Positions 6,465 to 8,212 of a DNA stretch of 8,212 nucleotides are shown piece by piece. Origin of the DNA: an uncultured Aquabacterium sp. (GTDB taxonomy: Bacteria; Pseudomonadota; Gammaproteobacteria; Burkholderiales; Burkholderiaceae_C); contig CALAKR010000151.1 of NCBI GenBank assembly GCA_937923225.1, positions 1-8,212 on the forward strand, given 5' to 3'. Numbering within the stretch: the stretch's first letter is position 1; each line of letters starts with the position of its first letter. The notes below the pieces were generated by a model. The model worked only from the letters and a program-made list of their open reading frames with translations. It made no database searches and was not told the origin of the DNA. The translations under genes were made by a program, and so were the position numbers.

Positions 6465-7143
6465 CCACAGGTGGTGTGAGTGCAGGGCCCGCACGCCGGA
6501 AGGTCAGGTTGATCCGCACGGGGCCCAGCAGCGGATGTGCATCGCCCTTGATCGGCGCGACACCATGAAAGCGCAGGCGGTCTACACCACCCCAGACCAC
6601 CACGTCGCCATGCCACAGAGCCACGCGGGCAGGGCGCTCTGAGCGCGTGAGCCCGCCGAACAGGAAGGTGGCCGGCATCCCCAGTGACACCGAGACGATG
6701 GGCTGCGTGAAGTCCTGCTCATCACGGTCCTGGTGCAAAGACAGGCGGGTGCCCGGCTCGTAGCGGTTGATCAGGCATGCGTCGGGTTCGAAGGTGTCGA
6801 ACCCGGCCTGACGCGCGGCCTCGCCAGCCAGAACCCGCAGCGCATCAGGCATTGCTGGCCAGGGCTGGCCGTAAACCGGGTCCACGGGGCTGTAGCGGTA
6901 GCCACGCCGGTCGGACACCCAACCCAAGGGGCCGCAGTTGCTCATGGCCACGGACATGGTGACGCCGCCCGGCGTGAGCATGTGTCGAAAGGGAGCCTGT
7001 GTGCTCACGATGCTGAGGGCGGCAAGCAGCGCGTCAGCGCGGGCCAAGGCGAGGCCGCGCAGCACGCAGGCTTGCGAGCCCAGCCATTCGATCCCGCTCT
7101 TCGGTGCGGGATCGCCATCCTCATCGAACAGTGGCATGGTCAT
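6418..7143 (-). CDS. alkB: Alpha-ketoglutarate-dependent DNA/RNA dioxygenase AlkB
   Basis: This 241-residue protein closely resembles E. coli AlkB (216 residues). AlkB uses Fe(II), O2 and 2-oxoglutarate to hydroxylate and remove methyl groups from 1-methyladenine and 3-methylcytosine in DNA or RNA. Visible hallmarks are the lid/nucleotide-recognition segment with TPGGVTMSVAMSNCG (57-71), DACLINRY (121-128), iron ligands His137 and Asp139 in LSLHQDRDE, distal His193 in RFHGV, and 2-oxoglutarate-binding Arg210 and Arg216 in RINLTFR. The start ATG at 7143 forms ATGA with the stop of the upstream oxygenase gene. It has no good Shine-Dalgarno, which points to translational coupling; ATG 7137 is an alternative. 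The C-terminus continues about 22 residues past the usual end (LTPPVVTPPSAHTPRR, low complexity, rich in Pro and Thr). Most of this tail is encoded antisense to the end of the methyltransferase gene. It is the last gene of the TetR-oxygenase-alkB unit. Confidence 0.96.
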   Translation of the reverse strand: MTMPLFDEDGDPAPKSGIEWLGSQACVLRGLALARADALLAALSIVSTQAPFRHMLTPGGVTMSVAMSNCGPLGWVSDRRGYRYSPVDPVYGQPWPAMPDALRVLAGEAARQAGFDTFEPDACLINRYEPGTRLSLHQDRDEQDFTQPIVSVSLGMPATFLFGGLTRSERPARVALWHGDVVVWGGVDRLRFHGVAPIKGDAHPLLGPVRINLTFRRAGPALTPPVVTPPSAHTPRRTAPP

Positions 7144-7904
7144 GTGGCGTCGTGAAAGATGATGCCCAGCGTGTGCCGATGCCCGGATCGCACCCGGCTG
7201 ACCCCGTGGCGCGACTGCACACGGTAGCTGCCACGGCTGCCTTGCACGGGCCTGTGGTGCACCGCGAAGGCCACTGCATCGCCTTGCTGAAGCGGCACGA
7301 CCTCGACGCGCGATTGCAAGCGCGGTCGCTGTTCGGTCATCACGAACTCACCGCCGGTGAAGTCCCGGCCCGGCGCCGACAGCAGCACGGCCACCTGGAT
7401 GGGAAACACATGGTCGCCATACAGATCCTGGTGCAGGCAGTTGTGGTCTCCAGCCTGGTAAGACAGCAACAGGGGCGTGGGACGCTGTTGGCCCGCCGCG
7501 TGGCAGCGTTCGATGAACGCGGCGTGGTGCGGCGGGTAGCGAACATCCAGCCCCATGCGCTCGTTCCATTGATGGGCCAGCGGCACCAGGCAGGGGTAGA
7601 GCGCGGTGCGCAGCGCCTGGATCAAGGGTGGCAGCGGGTAGCTGAAGTACTTGTACTCCCCCTGCCCGAAGCCATGGCGCTGCATCACCACGCGGCTTCG
7701 AAAGGGCGCATCTTGTGGATAGAGCGCTGACAGCTGATCGCACTCATCCGTCGTCAGCAGGGCGGGCAGCATGGCACAGCCTTGTTCATTGAGTTCGGTG
7801 TGCAGGCGGGGCCAAGCATCCCGAGCAAGGCGTTCGCACGCTTCGTCAGGGATGTGCGGAGACAGCATCTGCGCAGGCGCGTCGGGAAACAAGGGCAGGC
7901 TCAT
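7140..7904 (-). CDS. 2-oxoglutarate/Fe(II)-dependent oxygenase, COG3826/PF09859-like, partner of AlkB
   Basis: With the ATG at 7904 the protein has 254 residues. A TTG at 7955, overlapping the TetR stop as TTGA, would add 17. Neither start has a clear Shine-Dalgarno, and the recognisable family region begins only near residue 30, so the start is uncertain. Conserved stretches are FRSRVVMQRHGFGQGEYKYF (68-87), NCLHQDLYGDHVFP (155-168), TGGEFVMTEQRPR (183-195) and RHGVSRVRSGHRHTLGIIFHDA (232-253). The HxD pair is His158/Asp160. The likely distal iron ligand is His233, with Arg243 ten residues on suited to binding 2-oxoglutarate; this assignment is by analogy with prolyl-hydroxylase-like folds. 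The family is known to me as an uncharacterised 2OG oxygenase, often found beside alkylation-repair genes. Its stop overlaps the alkB start (ATGA), so the two are almost certainly co-expressed. Substrate unknown; repair of damaged nucleic acid is a guess from context. Confidence 0.85.
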   Translation of the reverse strand: MSLPLFPDAPAQMLSPHIPDEACERLARDAWPRLHTELNEQGCAMLPALLTTDECDQLSALYPQDAPFRSRVVMQRHGFGQGEYKYFSYPLPPLIQALRTALYPCLVPLAHQWNERMGLDVRYPPHHAAFIERCHAAGQQRPTPLLLSYQAGDHNCLHQDLYGDHVFPIQVAVLLSAPGRDFTGGEFVMTEQRPRLQSRVEVVPLQQGDAVAFAVHHRPVQGSRGSYRVQSRHGVSRVRSGHRHTLGIIFHDAT

Positions 7905-7951
7905 GCAAGGGCTTGGCGTGGAGAGGTCATCGTTCAGGATGACAGCGTGCC

Positions 7952-8212
7952 TCAAGCCCGGCGTGCGCGCTCGCCGTTTTCGGCTGTCGAATTGGCCAGG
8001 CAGTCGGCCAGCCGCGTGCGCAGCCAGGCTGCATCGGGCGGCGTGGGGCCGAACAGCAAGCGGTAGACGATGGGCGCGACGATGCCATCCATCACGGCAT
8101 CCACGGTGGGGATGGCGGTATCACCCCGCTCACGGGCGCGCAGCAGCATGATCTCGATCTGCGCCGCGGTGAACTCGGCACAGCGACAGGGCAGGGGGAC
8201 ACCGTGTGGCGA
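7952..8212 (-). CDS. TetR/AcrR-type transcriptional regulator, C-terminal part (5' end outside window)
   Basis: The minus-strand frame is open from the right edge to a TGA at 7952-7954, giving 86 residues. The stretch RARERGD...PTVDAVMDGIVAPIVYRLLFG...WLRTRLADCLA is typical of the last two helices of TetR-family ligand-binding/dimerisation domains. The DNA-binding helix-turn-helix must lie beyond the window, so the family call rests on the C-terminal part alone. It is the first visible gene of the minus-strand unit, followed by the oxygenase gene after a short gap or a TTGA overlap and then alkB. A role as local regulator of this unit is likely from context; its operator would lie upstream, off the window. 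The last residues (ENGERARRA) are polar and probably disordered. Confidence 0.7.
   Translation of the reverse strand, partial: SPHGVPLPCRCAEFTAAQIEIMLLRARERGDTAIPTVDAVMDGIVAPIVYRLLFGPTPPDAAWLRTRLADCLANSTAENGERARRA

Noticed and set aside
6464..6475. ACCAC-AG-GTGGT palindrome at the methyltransferase stop as a terminator or operator.
   Set aside because: It is too short, cannot form a stable loop and lies inside the alkB coding tail without a T-run.
5583..6494. A 303-codon minus-strand frame opposite the methyltransferase.
   Set aside because: The plus strand has a Shine-Dalgarno and clear SAM motifs; the minus product is a His/Gln-rich shadow with no family features.
7104..7730. A 208-codon plus-strand frame across the oxygenase gene.
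   Set aside because: It is antisense to the conserved HxD oxygenase and has the biased composition of a shadow frame.

Overview
The base composition (GC-rich, strong third-position GC bias) and the protein set (Dld-type D-lactate dehydrogenase, azurin, a persulfide dioxygenase-rhodanese fusion, a Prx6-type peroxiredoxin, an AlkB operon) suggest a chromosomal segment of a betaproteobacterium, most likely Burkholderiales. This is inferred from protein resemblance; no rRNA or other phylogenetic marker is present. There are no tRNAs, insertion sequences, CRISPR arrays, phage genes or obvious transferred islands.

Left part (1-1470). The C-terminal half of a quinone-dependent D-lactate dehydrogenase (+) enters from the left edge and converges on an azurin gene (-), a periplasmic blue-copper electron carrier with all copper ligands intact. 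The azurin gene diverges from the next gene. The spacer between them contains an FNR/Anr/Dnr-like site placed exactly at -41.5 of a candidate azurin promoter. That promoter's -10 overlaps the -10 of a candidate promoter for the opposite gene.

Middle part (1470-5520, all +). A persulfide dioxygenase-rhodanese fusion is followed after 68 bp by a 1-Cys peroxiredoxin; both belong to families tied to thiol and reactive sulfur or oxygen chemistry. A clear intrinsic terminator follows the peroxiredoxin. Next comes a soluble hybrid histidine kinase (PAS-PAS-coiled coil-HisKA-HATPase-receiver). It is possibly preceded by a 15-codon leader ORF whose stop overlaps the kinase start. No obvious partner regulator lies nearby.

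Right part (5604-8212). A SAM-dependent methyltransferase of the leucine-carboxyl-methyltransferase/TcmP-like family (+) runs tail-to-tail into alkB (-) with a 47-bp antisense overlap. alkB is the last gene of a tightly packed minus-strand operon: a TetR-type regulator (only its C-terminus is in the window), an uncharacterised 2-oxoglutarate/Fe(II) oxygenase of the COG3826/PF09859 kind, then alkB. The last two are linked by an ATGA stop/start overlap. This suggests a regulated alkylation-damage repair unit in which a second, functionally unassigned dioxygenase accompanies AlkB.

The window is mostly ordinary core or accessory metabolism. The most interesting points are the two-dioxygenase operon, the divergent azurin/persulfide-dioxygenase control region and the leader ORF of the orphan kinase. 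All annotation rests on reading the sequence, without database searches.
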